Below, one piece after another: positions 8,020 through 20,019 of a DNA stretch of 64,000 nucleotides. The notes under the pieces are model-generated. The model saw only the letters and a list, made by a program, of their open reading frames with translations. It was not told the origin of the DNA and did not search any database. The position numbers and the translations under genes were made by a program. The stretch covers positions 21,088,026-21,152,025 of the forward strand of contig CM037463.1 of assembly GCA_021014325.1 (NCBI GenBank), in the 5' to 3' direction. The DNA is from Plazaster borealis (taxonomy: Eukaryota > Echinodermata > Asteroidea > Forcipulatida > Labidiasteridae). Positions within the stretch are counted from its first letter, which is position 1. Each line of letters starts with the position of its first letter.

Positions 8020-11000
8020 CGGTTAGCCTAATTGGATAACTGATGGTATTGTATACTGCAAGAACCTGGTTCGAATCCCAGTTGCATCAGAAGAAAACAT
8101 TTTGACACATTAAATTGAAAAAAAGAGCAGAGTATTCTTTATATCTACAATAAAGAACACTTCTTATGAGTAGAACGGTTAGCCAAATGGGATAACTGAT
8201 GGTATTGCATATTGCAAGACACTGGTTCGAATCCGAGTTGCATCAGACAAAAATATATTTCTTTTTACCGGATTAAAAAAAATAAAATTGTATTCTTTAT
8301 ATCTACATTAAAGAACACTCCTTATGAGTAGGACGGTTAGCCCAATTGGATAACTGATGATATTGCATATTGCAAAACACTGGTTCGAATCCCAGTTCGC
8401 TCACACAAAATAATATTTCCTTTTACAGGATTGTAAAAAGAAGTTGACACATTATATTGAAAGAAGAACAGAGTATTCTTTATATCTACAATAAAGAACA
8501 CTTCTTATGAGTTGGACGGTTAGCCCAATGGATAACTGATGGTATTGTATATCTCAAGACACTGGTTCGAATCCCTGTTCGCTCAGACAAAATAATATTT
8601 CTTTTTACCGGATTGTAAAAAGAAGTTGACACATTATATTGAAAGAAGAACAGAGTATTCTTTATATCTACAATAAATAACACCTCTTATGAGTAGGACG
8701 GTTAGCCCAATTGGATATCTGATGGTATTGCATATTGCAAGACACTGGCTCGAATCCCAGTTCGCTCACACAAAAATATATTTCTTTTTAAAGGATTGTA
8801 AAAAGAAGTTGACACATTATAATGAAAGAAGAATAGAGTATTCTTTATATCTACAATGAAGAACAGTTTTTATGAGTAGGACGAATAGCCCAATTGGATA
8901 ACTGATTAAATTGCATATTGCAAGACACTGGTTCGAATCCCAGTTCGCTCAACAATAATAAATAACCCGTTTTTCAGATTTCCAGATTTTCGGATCCTTT
9001 TTAAAATTTTCAGATTTTCGGATCTTTTTACATTTTTTTTTATTTTTCGGATCCTTTTAAAATTTTCATAATTTCGGATCCTTTTTAAATTTTCATGTTT
9101 TCGGATCATTTTAAAAAGTTTAGATTTTCGGATCTTTTTAGATTGTTCAAAATGTTTTATGTTTTTAACATTTTCAGATTTTCAGATTTTCGGATCTTTT
9201 GAAGATATTATTTATATCCATTACAATAAAGAACACTTCCAAAAGTAGGACGGTTAGCCCAATTGGATAACTGATGGTATTGCATATTGCAAGACATTGC
9301 AAGAAGAACAGAGTATTCTTTATATCTACAATAAAGAACACTTCTTATGAGTAGTACGAATAGCCCAATGGATAACTGATGGTATTGTGTATCTCAAGAC
9401 ACTGGTTTGAATCCCAGTTCGCTCAGACAAAGTAATGTTTCTTTTTGCCGGATTGTAAAAAGAAGTTGACACATTATATTGAAAGAAGAACAGAGTATTC
9501 TTTATATCTACAATAAAGAACACTTTTTATGGGTAGCACGGTTAGCCCAATGGATAACTGATGGTATTGCATATTACAAGACACTGGTTTGAATCCCAGT
9601 TCGCTCAGACAAAGTAATGTTTCTTTTTGCCGGATTGTAAAAAGACGTGGACACATTATATTGAAAGAAAAACAGAGTATTCTTTATATCTACAATAAAG
9701 AACATTTCTTATGAGTAGGACGACTAGCCCAATTGGATAGCTGATGCTATTGCATTTTGCAAGACACTGGTTCGAATCCCAGTTCGCTCAGACTAAATAA
9801 TATTTCTTTTTACAGGATTGTAAAAAGAAGTTGACACATTATATTGAAAGAAGAACAGAGTATTCTTTATATCTACAATAAAGAACACTTCTTATGAGTA
9901 GGACAAATAGCCCAATTGGATAACTGATGGTATTGCATATTGCAACACACTGGTTCGAATCCTAGTTCGCTCAGACAAAATAATATTTCTTTTTACCGGA
10001 TTGTAAAAAGAAGTTGACACATTATATTGAAAGAAGAACAGGGTATTCTTTATATCTACAATAAAGAACACTTCATACGAGTAGGACGGTTAGCCCAATT
10101 GGATAACTGATGGTATTGCATATTGCAAGACACTGGTTTGAATCCCAGTTCGCTCACACAAAAATAAATTACCCGTTTTTCAGATTTACAGAATTTCGGA
10201 TCCTTTTTAAAATTTTCAGATTTTCGGATCTTTTTTAGATTTTTTATTTTCGGATCCTTTTAAAATTTTCATAATTTTTGATCCTTTTTAAATTTTCATG
10301 TTTTCGGATCTTTTCAAAAAGTTAAGGTTTTCGGATTTTTTTAGATTGTTCAGAATGTTTTATGTTTTTAACACTTTCAGATTTTCAGATTTTCGGATCT
10401 TTTGAAGATATCATTTATATCAATTACAATAAAGAACACTTCCTAAAAGTAGGACGGTTAGCCCAATTGGATAACTGATGGTATTGCATATTGCAAGACA
10501 CTGGTTCGAATCCCAGTTCGCTCACACAAAATATATATTTTTACAGGATTGTAAAAAGAAGTTGGCACATTATATTGAAAGAAGAACAGAGTATTCTTTA
10601 TATCTACAATAAAGAACACTTCTTATGAGTAGAACAGTTAGCCCTATTGGATAACCGATGGTATTGCATATTGCAAGACACTGGTTCGAATCCCAGTTCG
10701 CTCAGACAAAATAATATTTCTTTTTACCGGATTGTAAAAGGAATGTGACACATGATATCGAAGGAAGAACAGAGTATTCTTTATATCTACAATTAAGAAC
10801 ACTTGTTATGAGTAGGACGGTTAGCGCAATTGGATAACTGATGGTATTGCATATTGCAAGACCCTGGTTCGAATCCCAGTTCGCTCATCAATAATAAATT
10901 ACAGTTTTTTTCAGATTTCCAGATTTTCGGATCCTTTTTAAGATTTTCAGATTTTCGGATCTTTTTAGATTTTCGGATTTTCGGATCCTTTTTAAATGTT

Positions 11001-11545
11001 CATGTTTTCGGATCCTTTTTAAATTTTCATGTTTTCGGATCTTTTTAAAAAGTTTAGATTTTCGGATCTTTTTAGATTGCTCAGAATGTTTTTAACATTT
11101 TCAGATTTTCAGATTTTCGGATCTTTTGAAGATATTATTTACATCCATTACAATAAAGAACGCTTCCAAAAAGTAGGACGGTTAGCCCAATTGGATAACT
11201 GATGGTGTTGCATATTGCAAGACACTGGTTCGAATCCCTGTTCGCTCACACAAAATATATATTTTTACAGGATTTTAAAAAGAAGTTGACACATTATATT
11301 GAAAGAAGAACAGAGTATTCTTTATATCTACAATAAAGAACACTTCTTATGAGTAGAACAGTTAGCCCTATTGGATAACCGATGGTATTGCATATTGCAA
11401 GACACTGGTTCGAATCCCAGTTCGCTCAGACAAAATAATATTTCTTTTTACCGGATTGTAAAAGGAATGTGACACATTATATCGAAGGAAGAACAGAGTA
11501 TTCTTTATATCTACAATTAAGAACACTTGTTATGAGTAGGACGGT
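8020..11545 (+). repeat. Tandem array of tRNA-like units
   Basis: About seventeen units on the plus strand. Each has TTAGCCCAATTGGATAAC (an A-box-like word), TTGCATATTGCAA, and GGTTCGAATCC (a perfect Pol III B box) followed by CAGTTCGCTCA. A ~110-bp spacer follows, containing GAACAGAGTATTCTTTATATC and AATAAAGAACACTTC. The first two B boxes are about 156-158 bp apart; later ones are about 183 bp. The tRNA is not functional as read. The T stem has lost a G (ACTGG against CCCAGT), and the anticodon arm is a 5-bp stem with a 3-base loop. AT-rich 'CAGATTTTCGGATC' sub-blocks replace spacers at about 8960-9215, 10170-10405 and 10905-11130. One unit near 9243-9300 lacks its B box. Reads best as a tRNA-derived satellite. 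Confidence 0.85.
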
Positions 11546-11547
11546 TC

Positions 11548-11643
11548 TTTCTGTTTAAAGTATATATACTGAGCGCCTTGAGTACCTTGTTTGGTAGATA
11601 CGTGCGCTATATAAGACTTCGATATTATTATATTATTATTATT
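11548..11643 (+). mobile_element. LINE/SINE 3' end inserted in a tRNA-like unit
   Basis: The unit reads GTAGGACGGTT and then switches to TCTTTCTGTTTAAAG, GAGCGCCTTGAGTACC, TGCGCTATATAAGAC and an (ATT)n tail. It returns to the array at TATATTGCAAGACACTGG. The words GAGCGC and GCGCTATATAA are typical of L2/CR1-type tails. About 27 bp of the unit, including its A box, were lost at the insertion point. Confidence 0.65.
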
Positions 11644-11930
11644 GTATATTGCAAGACACTGGTTCGAATCCAAGTTCCCTCAGACAACAAATATTTCTTT
11701 TTTACCGGATTGTAAAAAGAAGATGACGCATTATATTGAAAGAAGAACAGAGTATTCTTTATATCTACAAAAAGAACACTTCTTATGAGTAGAACGGTTA
11801 GCCCGATTGATAACTGATGGTATTGTATATTGCAAGACACTGGTTCGAATCCGAGTTGCATCAAACAAAAATATATTTCTTTTTAACCGAGTTGTCAAAA
11901 GAAGATTGCACATTATGTTCAAAGAAGAAT
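11644..11930 (+). repeat. Last plus-strand tRNA-like units
   Basis: Two more units with B boxes at about 11662 and 11843 continue the array after the insertion. The 3' ends differ (GAGTTGCATCAA), as in the first units at 8070 and 8224. The outer units of the array therefore share a variant and the inner units share another. Confidence 0.75.
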
Positions 11931-12290
11931 GGGCTAACCCTTCTTCTCATAAGAATTGTGCTTCCTTGTTGATATAAAGAATACTCTGTTCTTCTTTCAA
12001 TATAATGTGTCAACTTCTTTTGACACTACGGTAGAAAGAAATATATTTTTTAGCTTGCAACATGCAATACCATTATCCCATTGGATAACCGTCCTACGCA
12101 TAAGAAGTGTGCTTTATTGTAGATATAAAGAATACTCTGTTCTTCTTTCAATACAATGTGTCAACTTCTTTTGACACTCCGGTAAAAGGAAATAAGTTTT
12201 TTATCTGAGCGATCTGGGATCCGAACTAGGGTCTTGCAACATGCAATACCATCATTATCCAATTGAGCTAACCTTTCTACTCAAGAAGTG
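11931..12290 (-). repeat. Inverted tRNA-like units at the array end
   Basis: The same spacer words appear in reverse (GATATAAAGAATACTCTGTTC at about 11969 and 12122). tRNA-like segments read on the minus strand at about 12055-12105 and 12205-12285; the second retains a damaged B box (GGATCCGAAC in plus). The array thus flips orientation near 11930. Confidence 0.72.
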
Positions 12291-12415
12291 TTTTACAGTT
12301 AGATTAAAATCTATGAACATTAAAAGTGCTGCAAATATTTTTCTCCAAAATCACAAAGAAATAAAAAATTTCAATTTTGTTCTTTTTTGGGGTATTCAAA
12401 AGTTGATTTGCTGTA

Positions 12416-12510
12416 GACCCAGTAACTGGGGTGATTTACTCCTTTTTGTGATACGTCCGCAGATGTCAAAATTTCAAAAAAAAGGAGTACAGCACCCCAG
12501 TTACTGGGTC
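12416..12510. mobile_element. Short palindrome-ended element (GACCCAGTAACTGGGG)
   Basis: Left end GACCCAGTAACTGGGGTG at 12416 and right end CACCCCAGTTACTGGGTC ending at 12510 are inverted repeats around ~60 bp that also pair partly (TTACTCCTTTTT with AAAAAAAGGAGTA). Fits a ~95-bp foldback MITE. No coding capacity. Confidence 0.6.
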
Positions 12511-12540
12511 TTGGTTCTAAGACCTTGGTGTTTGCGCGTA

Positions 12541-12770
12541 CACACTCACACACACACACACACACCCACACACGTTTGTGAATCCCGTAAATCGAGGACT
12601 TCTCTTTGTTCTCCCATTGTTTGGACTCAGGGTTTTTTTAGCGACGTCCCCATTGGTTTTGTACACGAAAGTGAAGCGAGGACGTCCTCGCTCTGTCAAA
12701 AACCCGGATCAATTTGTTAAAGACCTCGGTTTCAACGGGTAGACACGCTCACCCGTACTCCCTGTACAAG
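12541..12770 (+). repeat. Dispersed repeat with CA tract and GAGGACGTCCTC palindrome
   Basis: Starts at a (CA)n tract (about 12547-12578). It continues CACGTTTGTGAATCCCG, CGAGGACTTCTCTTTGTTC and GCGACGTCCCCATTGG, then an 18-bp perfect palindrome (12675-12692), and ends AGACCTCGGTTTCAACGGG. An inverted copy lies at about 37385-37600, with a partial one after it. Family unknown to me. Confidence 0.6.
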
Positions 12771-15700
12771 TCTGTAATTAATGAACATAGAGGGTGCTGT
12801 GACTAGTGTTATTTTCCCCACCGACAACCGGATCCCACCAAGGTCTTGGACATTTGCTATTTGGAGGCGTGATCAGACTATGTAAATGACCATGCATTAT
12901 TCATATCACGTGACTGATTGAAGATGACTATGCAAAGGAAAGAAGCTACAGATTTTTGTACACAAACGACATAGGTGGGAAATAACGTTACACATTTTGC
13001 TTAAATATTTAATTCAGTCACAAATTACTACTCTTTAAAAGTATTTGTGAACAGTACATGTAACGTTAGTTTGAATGCCATTCCTTGAATCCAAGATTCG
13101 TAAGTTTAAATCCTAGTGAGATTTTTCTTTTTTAATAGTCTTCTTTTGTGAATGTTTTACATGACAATCCAATAAAGCTAATTCTGTCGGTTTAATAAAT
13201 CTTTGCTTTTGATATTTAAAAAAAAGGAACAGAAAGGGCAACATCCATTTTTAGCATTTGAATTTATGTGCTGCCTATGCATGCTCTGACAGTTATAGGG
13301 GAAGATTGCCAAGGCTGGGGGTCAATCAATTATTAGCATTTTGTGAGATCTGCTGCCATAACTATTTGGCCGTCATGTTTAGGGCTTGGCTAAACACTTT
13401 GGAACAAATTACTGTCAGTAATGAATAGATACACAAACCAACCTACAGTATATAGGCAAGACAGTAATTTTCCATTCAAATGTCACTTCATCTTTTGTTA
13501 TCAAGAATTTTGTATTCATTTATTGCCTCGCTTGTCCAAATGTCACTTGTTGTGACTGTGCTGGGTTGAATAGCATCTGACTTGGTCATGGGCTGGGAGT
13601 TAAAATGAGGACATTATAATGTTGTGTCCATTATGCAAAAAGTATTTTCAACGTTAAAGTTTAATTGAAAAGAAATATATGTTTGATTAGTTTAGTACAG
13701 TACAATAGAAGTGAACACAAAAAAAAATGTCACATTCACTGTATGATGTATTTTTGTAATCTTCACTTTTCATACAAACCAGGCACCAGCATAGAAGAAG
13801 ACGAAGACCCTGGAGAATGCTCTTGTTTGAGCAGTGTGTGGTTGGTAGCTGTCAGTGTGAGCTGTGTGATCTTCTGAGGGAAACAGTGCAAGACCATGGA
13901 TAAGAAGACACATGTTCTTAGATGAGCGTTTGTTGTGTAATTGCGCAAAATATGTTGTATAACCAGGGAAATCCACGACATCGTTGCTCCATACCGAATT
14001 TAAAGAAGCGACTTCAGCAGAGCTTTTCTTAACTGATTTTCGTTAGACCCTTAAACCGGAAAATGGGTGACATAGTTTTCACAGAAACATTGTGAAGATT
14101 TGTTGGTAGATGCCGCATCATTTTTTTCAAGGCTAGGGCAAAGACAACTTTTTTTTGTTCAAACATTAGGACCTGAAGTCTTTGGCTAGTGTTATCAATT
14201 GGCATGTAGAATGGTGAGGTAGGCATACATGTACATGTACTCATGATTCAAGAATGTATCATTTTAGTATAATGCACTGAACGAATTGCAAATACTGAAG
14301 ACAGAATATTTTAACAAATTTTGTAAATTTGTGATGCTTTGATAGTTCTTGGACACACAGAGAAAGAAATTATATAAATTGTATGCAACTTGACTTTAAC
14401 ACTTGTTGTTGTACAGCCAGAGTAATTCCCAAAGATTTGACTTCCTTGATTTGTCACAAAGTGCCATTTCCCCCTCGGAAATACCTCTAAACAACAAAAC
14501 AACAGAATTACTTTTTGAGGACTGATTACTATACAGATTGCCCTTATGCGAAAATTCCATACCAGGTGCAGATAGGTAGTAGACAGGTGGAATAAATTAT
14601 GAAATTTGACATATAGGCAGTAGTGTCCGGTTATAGATGACAACTATGCTTAAAATATTCCTTAGGCCACCACCTTTACTTTAAGGGGTGTTGTCGGTTA
14701 TAAATTACACGCTATGCCTCACTTACAGCCACTTTATAATGTGAAATAATAAAGAGTGATTTATTGAGAGACCGTTCAGGTTTGAATGTGAATCATAACA
14801 GACCATCTGCTCAAGAGCTATTTACACTTGGATGACCAATCTCGTAGAAAGTTTGGGGCAGAATATATCACACAGCGAACTGTATTTCATTAGGCAATAT
14901 TATTAACTTGGCAGCCTCTAGTTGAATTGTTCGCTCGGCCTTACCGGTCTCATCCAAGAGCGCTGGTATTCGTTTATGTGCTTGTACAAATTCTTGTTCA
15001 GGTAGTGGTGGTGCATGGTGGGGAAAGATTGTATTTGCTGATCGGCGCAATGCGCATAAGCAATCACAACATACACACGACTAGCCCTCTTCTTTCAAAA
15101 CCGAAGTTGCAAGAAGAAGAAAAAAACATTCAGGTATATAACTAATGTTTCGATCGAGCCCTATTTTTAATACAAGACAAGGAATGGAATGGATTTATAC
15201 TACAGAGCTACATTATTATTGACAGAGGTCGAATTCTTTTGTAATCAGGAAGAGGTGGCCGGGGGTTGCTAGGTCGGGGGGATGTACTAATAAGATTCCG
15301 TATACGTCAGCCCGTCCCACCTTTGGTTCAGGCGCTGGGACAGAGCGAAAGTAAATGTGGGCCTTTTGGGACGATAGGTGGCAGCAGACATCCAGGTAAT
15401 GCTTTCAGGGTGCACCACACTAAATAGGCAAAAATTCATGCGCCGAACTGATTATCATAATTTGGAGGCCCTCAAAGTATGTTGAATGATAACGTTTTTG
15501 GGGTCATGCAATTAATTGGTTGTGTAATTATAACAATTTATCACAACCTGGGGGTTCTGTGCTTCAACTTCTGAGGAGATTAATTAATAAATTTAGGCGT
15601 TAAAGTTGGTCCTATTCGGCTTGGGAATAGGAGGGTTGCTCATGAAACTGGCAGCAAGTCGGTCTGGAAAACAAACACATTATTTTTTCGGGTGTTTTTT

Positions 15701-15984
15701 TCTAGGGGTATACTTAGCAAAAATTCCAAACGGCTGACCTGCCAAAAATTGAAAAGAAATCTGAAGTTGAATTGTCTGGAAATATATTTGATTGGTTTTC
15801 AAGAGGCTGAGAGACTTCAAATATTTTTGAGTATTTTTGAATATTTAGCATTTAGCATTGGTCGCTATGGGAGTTTATTTAGTTTGGTGCACCCTCGTGG
15901 GTGCACCACACTTATAAAGCTCCCCATATCAACCAAAGCTCCCCATGTCAACCATACAAATGTTACACTGTCTGATAAAGCAGC
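12771..15984. other. Mostly unannotated DNA
   Basis: No repeat family recognised over most of this stretch. Two short segments could be exons: plus-strand sequence after AAACCAG at about 13783, and minus-strand sequence at about 15050-14950. Both are discussed as findings and neither is certain. A short palindrome GGTGCACCCTCGTGGGTGCACC lies near 15886-15908. Confidence 0.35.
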
Positions 15985-16360
15985 TTAAAGGCATCGTACA
16001 CGTTTGGAAATTGTCAAAGACCAGTGTTCTCACTTGGTGTATCCCAACATATGCATAAAAGAACAAGCCTGTGAAAATTTGGACTCAATTAGTCATCGAA
16101 GTTGCAAAAAAATGATGAAAGAAAAAACACCCTTGTTGTACAAATTTGTGTGCTTTCAGATAGAATAATAAAAACTCCTTGCAAGAAGTTTTTATTATTT
16201 TAGTGAGAAATTACCTCTTTCTCAAAAACTACGTTACTTCAGAGGGAGTCGTTTCTCACAATGTTTTATACTATCAACAGCTCTCTATTGCTCGTTACCA
16301 AGTCAGTTTTTATGCTAATATATATTTTGAGTAATTACCAAACGTGTACGATGCCTTTAA
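15985..16360 (+). mobile_element. TTAA-type MITE
   Basis: TTAAAGGCATCGTACACG at the left, CGTGTACGATGCCTTTAA at the right, with the centre ACTCCTTGCAAGAAGTTTTT. Orientation is opposite to the 6601 copy: it begins with the GTCAAAGACCAGTGTTC half and ends with the TATGCTAATATAT half. Confidence 0.82.
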
Positions 16361-18840
16361 GTAAATTGGACCCTGGATTGGAATGGGATCCTATTCACGG
16401 TGAAGTGACTTCCCGTTTATGTTATCCCATTATAGTCACGAGTAACCAAACTGATCGAGGCTGTGAGGTAATTTGTTATTCAATATGGCACAAACAAACC
16501 AGTGGTGGTGGAAAAATTAACATTGGCTGAAGGAAGTTGATGCAAAAGAGGGCGCTGTCAGACGAAATTTACGCACATTTCTCTGTATATGGGGGAACAG
16601 GGATCTCCGGGCGACATAATTCTGCCACAGTGGCTGTTAGTCGATACCACGCGGGACGTCTTTGTATATTCTGTCCAAAACCATCACAAAATTCTACTTC
16701 AAATGATCAAAAGGTCTTCTTTTCCGAGTAAAGAACACTGCAAATAGTACATGTGGAGAACAGAAAGCAAACATAACAAAAAGCTGAGAGTAGATTCAAC
16801 GAGACTCTGATGATCCAGTAGGCACGTGTCAACTTTTGTTATTTGTTTCTACATTAGACCCGAGACTAGTCTTGACCTACATCATGGCTGTACTGTAACA
16901 AGAGGCTCGTTTGCTTTTCCTGTGTTTACTGCACTCAGGACTGAGCCTTTTGGAGATACCATCTGAAAACAGTGAACTTTGTATATCAGGTCTTTGATTC
17001 AATTCGGATCGTCCAGGTACACTCAGACGTAGTGTACTGTTGGGATCTTTCGATACAATTTTCAGGCGTTTGCCCTTGGCAAACAAATACGAGGCTATAC
17101 AGAAAATGTTCGAGTTGAGAAGAGGAAGGCTTTGAAAGCCCGCGTCATCGCCTTTGCCTCCTATAATGATTGTTTTTAAACTTCAAAATGGACACTTGAG
17201 CCTTACATTTACAATATTTATTCCCCCCCCCCTTCTTTCTGATCTCCCCTTCTTTTCTTGTTTTCTTCCCCCTTCTGTTCTTCTTTTTGTCTGCTTTTAT
17301 TTTTAGGGACCCTGAAGTAAAAGTGTCTGAGAAATATATTTTGAGCTACTTCCTAATCCCCTTAGTGTATGAAAATGAATTGACATCCATATTTAGTTAA
17401 TTTCATTGAAAAATTAATTTTCTGTAAACATTTAAAATGTTCCTCTCTTATCTAGACAACTGAGGGCGCTGTCGCAGTGATTTCAGACAGACACTTGCTT
17501 TATTTATGTTGAAATTTTTAAGTGTAAATGCTTGTTAAAAGAGTATGTGAGAAAAGTTTGCGCTTTGGCTTACTGCCATGAACTGACAAACTAATGAATC
17601 ACCAAAGAAAATAAAGTTTTCGAAAGCGAAATATATTGAATTCTGTCCACTTTTTGTGCATAAGCTAATTGCAACATTGAGATTTATGCCTGACATGACA
17701 TCACACCTTTGCTCACGAATATGGAAATTGGAAAGGCACCAAAATACCCAATGCCAGAAAACGAAAATTGAAAATAAGGTGAAATGGGACACAAAGGTGC
17801 ATCTCCAAGGATTGATTAAATCCATTACATTTCATGGACCCTTTAAAGTAAAATACAAAACAATTAAATATAAAAACTACCTCAAAAACACCAGTATTAA
17901 TTTGAGAATAAGCACAGCAAGAAAACAAGTTCCGGAAATGGAGCGGAACAAGTTCCGGAAATGGAGCGGGGACATTGTATCACTTGACAGGTGTTAAAGA
18001 GGAACGTCTAAGGAAACACACCGTGCCATAACAGGGCTTTTGATGGTCAATGTATTCAAACTTCAGAAAAAACTAAACAGGAAAACAACATCAGCTTCTA
18101 TCACTCAATCTGACACCAAGACATGTTTCTGGGGAGCTAACACAGGCAAGACTGGAATGCAAACATTTAAATATTGACAATCCACAAATTAAATGTCGCT
18201 TATAAAAAATCATTAAAAAAATATTTCACAGGGTGCTACTTCATGACTCTGTTGTTGGTGTTGTATAAAATGAAATGTGAAAAATGGTGCGTGATGAGTA
18301 TTTAGGTTTCTATAGTTTTTAAGGGCAAAGTTGTATTGGCCTAGAACAAAAACCACCCAAGCGAGAAATGACAAATAAATAGAACCTCACACAGACACCG
18401 TCAGGTCTTTAAACTTTGGTCAAGTGTGCGCATCCAACTCAAAATCCCAGAAAACCAAACTATTGGATGATATGTCACGCGTGTCTTATCATCTCGCGGG
18501 CTATTGATAAAAAATTCATGATTTGTTTCATGGGGATGCAGCTTTTTATCAAATCGTCAGTGAAATGTCCGTGATTTAGTTTTAAAAAAAAAACACGAAG
18601 TATCAACTTAATTGCACTCTGTATGACTTCCGACAAATTGAGAAGAAATTATTTAAGGTGTTTTTGTCATTAGACTTGATTGATCCAAGTGGCTCAATTA
18701 TATTAGATAAATGGACGGTAGGCGCACAATATTCCAAAACAGCAACAGAAGCAGCAGCACCGCACCAATAGTGACAAACAACAGAAAATAGCAGCTATAA
18801 ATCACGCCACCGCCAAGCGTACGAATAAAAACACTAATTT
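16361..18840. other. Non-coding stretch
   Basis: Short frames only. Holds a C-run near 17223 and a two-copy 23-bp tandem repeat (AACAAGTTCCGGAAATGGAG) at about 17922-17968. No gene or dated element recognised. Confidence 0.35.
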
Positions 18841-18935
18841 GGGGTTGAAAAACGAAAATTTGAATAGCGGGATTTGAACCTGCGATCTACGGAAACGTGC
18901 CAGCACTCTACCAACTGAATTATATTGCTCTAATG
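18841..18935 (-). mobile_element. tRNA-derived SINE copy
   Basis: Plus-strand GGGGTTGAAA, then GCGGGATTTGAACCTGCGA (B box in reverse) and CTCTACCAACTGAATTATAT (A box in reverse). The same layout, including the GGGGTTGAA leader, occurs at 29037-29140, so this is a dispersed tRNA-derived family and not a single tRNA gene. Confidence 0.62.
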
Positions 18936-20019
18936 TTGGCGATCTCTATATTTTGAATAGAAACACCATTGAGTCTAAACATAAAAACACAAACATGCTT
19001 CATTCGAAAATGAGATTCGGATAAGAATGTTTTGGTTTTTTTTTAAACATAAGGTTTGAAAAGTTTGTTTGCACCTCCTCCCCCGTGCTCTTAGGAGCAG
19101 CAGAAACAACTACATCAAGATTAATTTATTTTCTTCAACGAGGGGTACAGCACCATCGACCCGCCACTGCGCCATGGCACACTATGTAGCCTAATCCATA
19201 AAAGGCAGAATTTGTCGATTTTCACGATCCCAGGGGAGGTAATTATATCACGCCAGGCTACGAGAAAAAAAAGGGCCGTGCATGATCCGTGCAACTTACT
19301 TCATGTTCGGATGACTGAAAGGCCCGTGGTATGTTTTTCACTGCCCCATTCATTCGGCAGGGAAAGCGAAGCTTATACAGCATATAATTCAAATATTGTT
19401 TGACTTTTACGGAGCCCGGGGGCCAGGTGAAGCACCGAGAGAACCGGGGAGGTAGCAAGTTGGCGACGGCAGAAAGAATTAAGACGATTTATCTGCAAGC
19501 TTTAGGCACTCCTTCGGAAGCGATCGTCCTGCATTTACACTACAGCAAAGCACCATGGATAGACGAATGAATGTACGCTTTTAAAACTTAGTCCGTACAA
19601 GGCCTGTAGGACTGAGCGTTGAGCTGACGCCAATACACTCCTTCAACAAAAAAAGGTCAGTTTTTTTTCATTTTTGTCAACCTTTAGAACAGCTGCCCTC
19701 AAGTTCAAATTTGCAAGTCCAATTCTTACTTATTGTGCGGAATGGCCACATCAGTCAAACCTCATTTAACCACTCAAACCTCATTTAACCACTCCATCAC
19801 GATCCACAGTGATCGAGTGCTCCGCGAGTCTGCCTCAATGTATCTTCAGAACTGGGTCAGGGCAATGTTGTCGCCTCCCCAGTCGACGATACCACTGCGA
19901 AACTGGTGCTCTCTCTCCCTATAGGATTTGGGTTCACTAGGTCACTGTTAAGGTGGAATGGGCGTAAACACATGCCTTACAACATCCTACAACATTACCG
20001 GCACCTTTGCCGGTTTTCT
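18936..20019. other. Non-coding stretch
   Basis: No gene recognised. The left member of a 35-bp direct repeat sits at 19932-19966. Near 19744-19794 the word CACTCAAACCTCATTTAAC is repeated in tandem. Confidence 0.35.

Noticed and set aside
8020..11930. Cluster of functional tRNA genes
   Set aside because: All units share a missing T-stem base and lack a 7-base anticodon loop; they are derivatives repeated together with their spacers.
8486..12174. Many 60-80 codon frames (for example ...TGIRTSVLRYTIPSVIHWANR)
   Set aside because: They are translations of the tRNA-like repeat and its spacer, repeated with the array.
16877..17086. Minus-strand frame with SELNQRPDIQSSLFSDGISK
   Set aside because: It resembles frequent spurious translations of dispersed repeats; no domain and no gene context.
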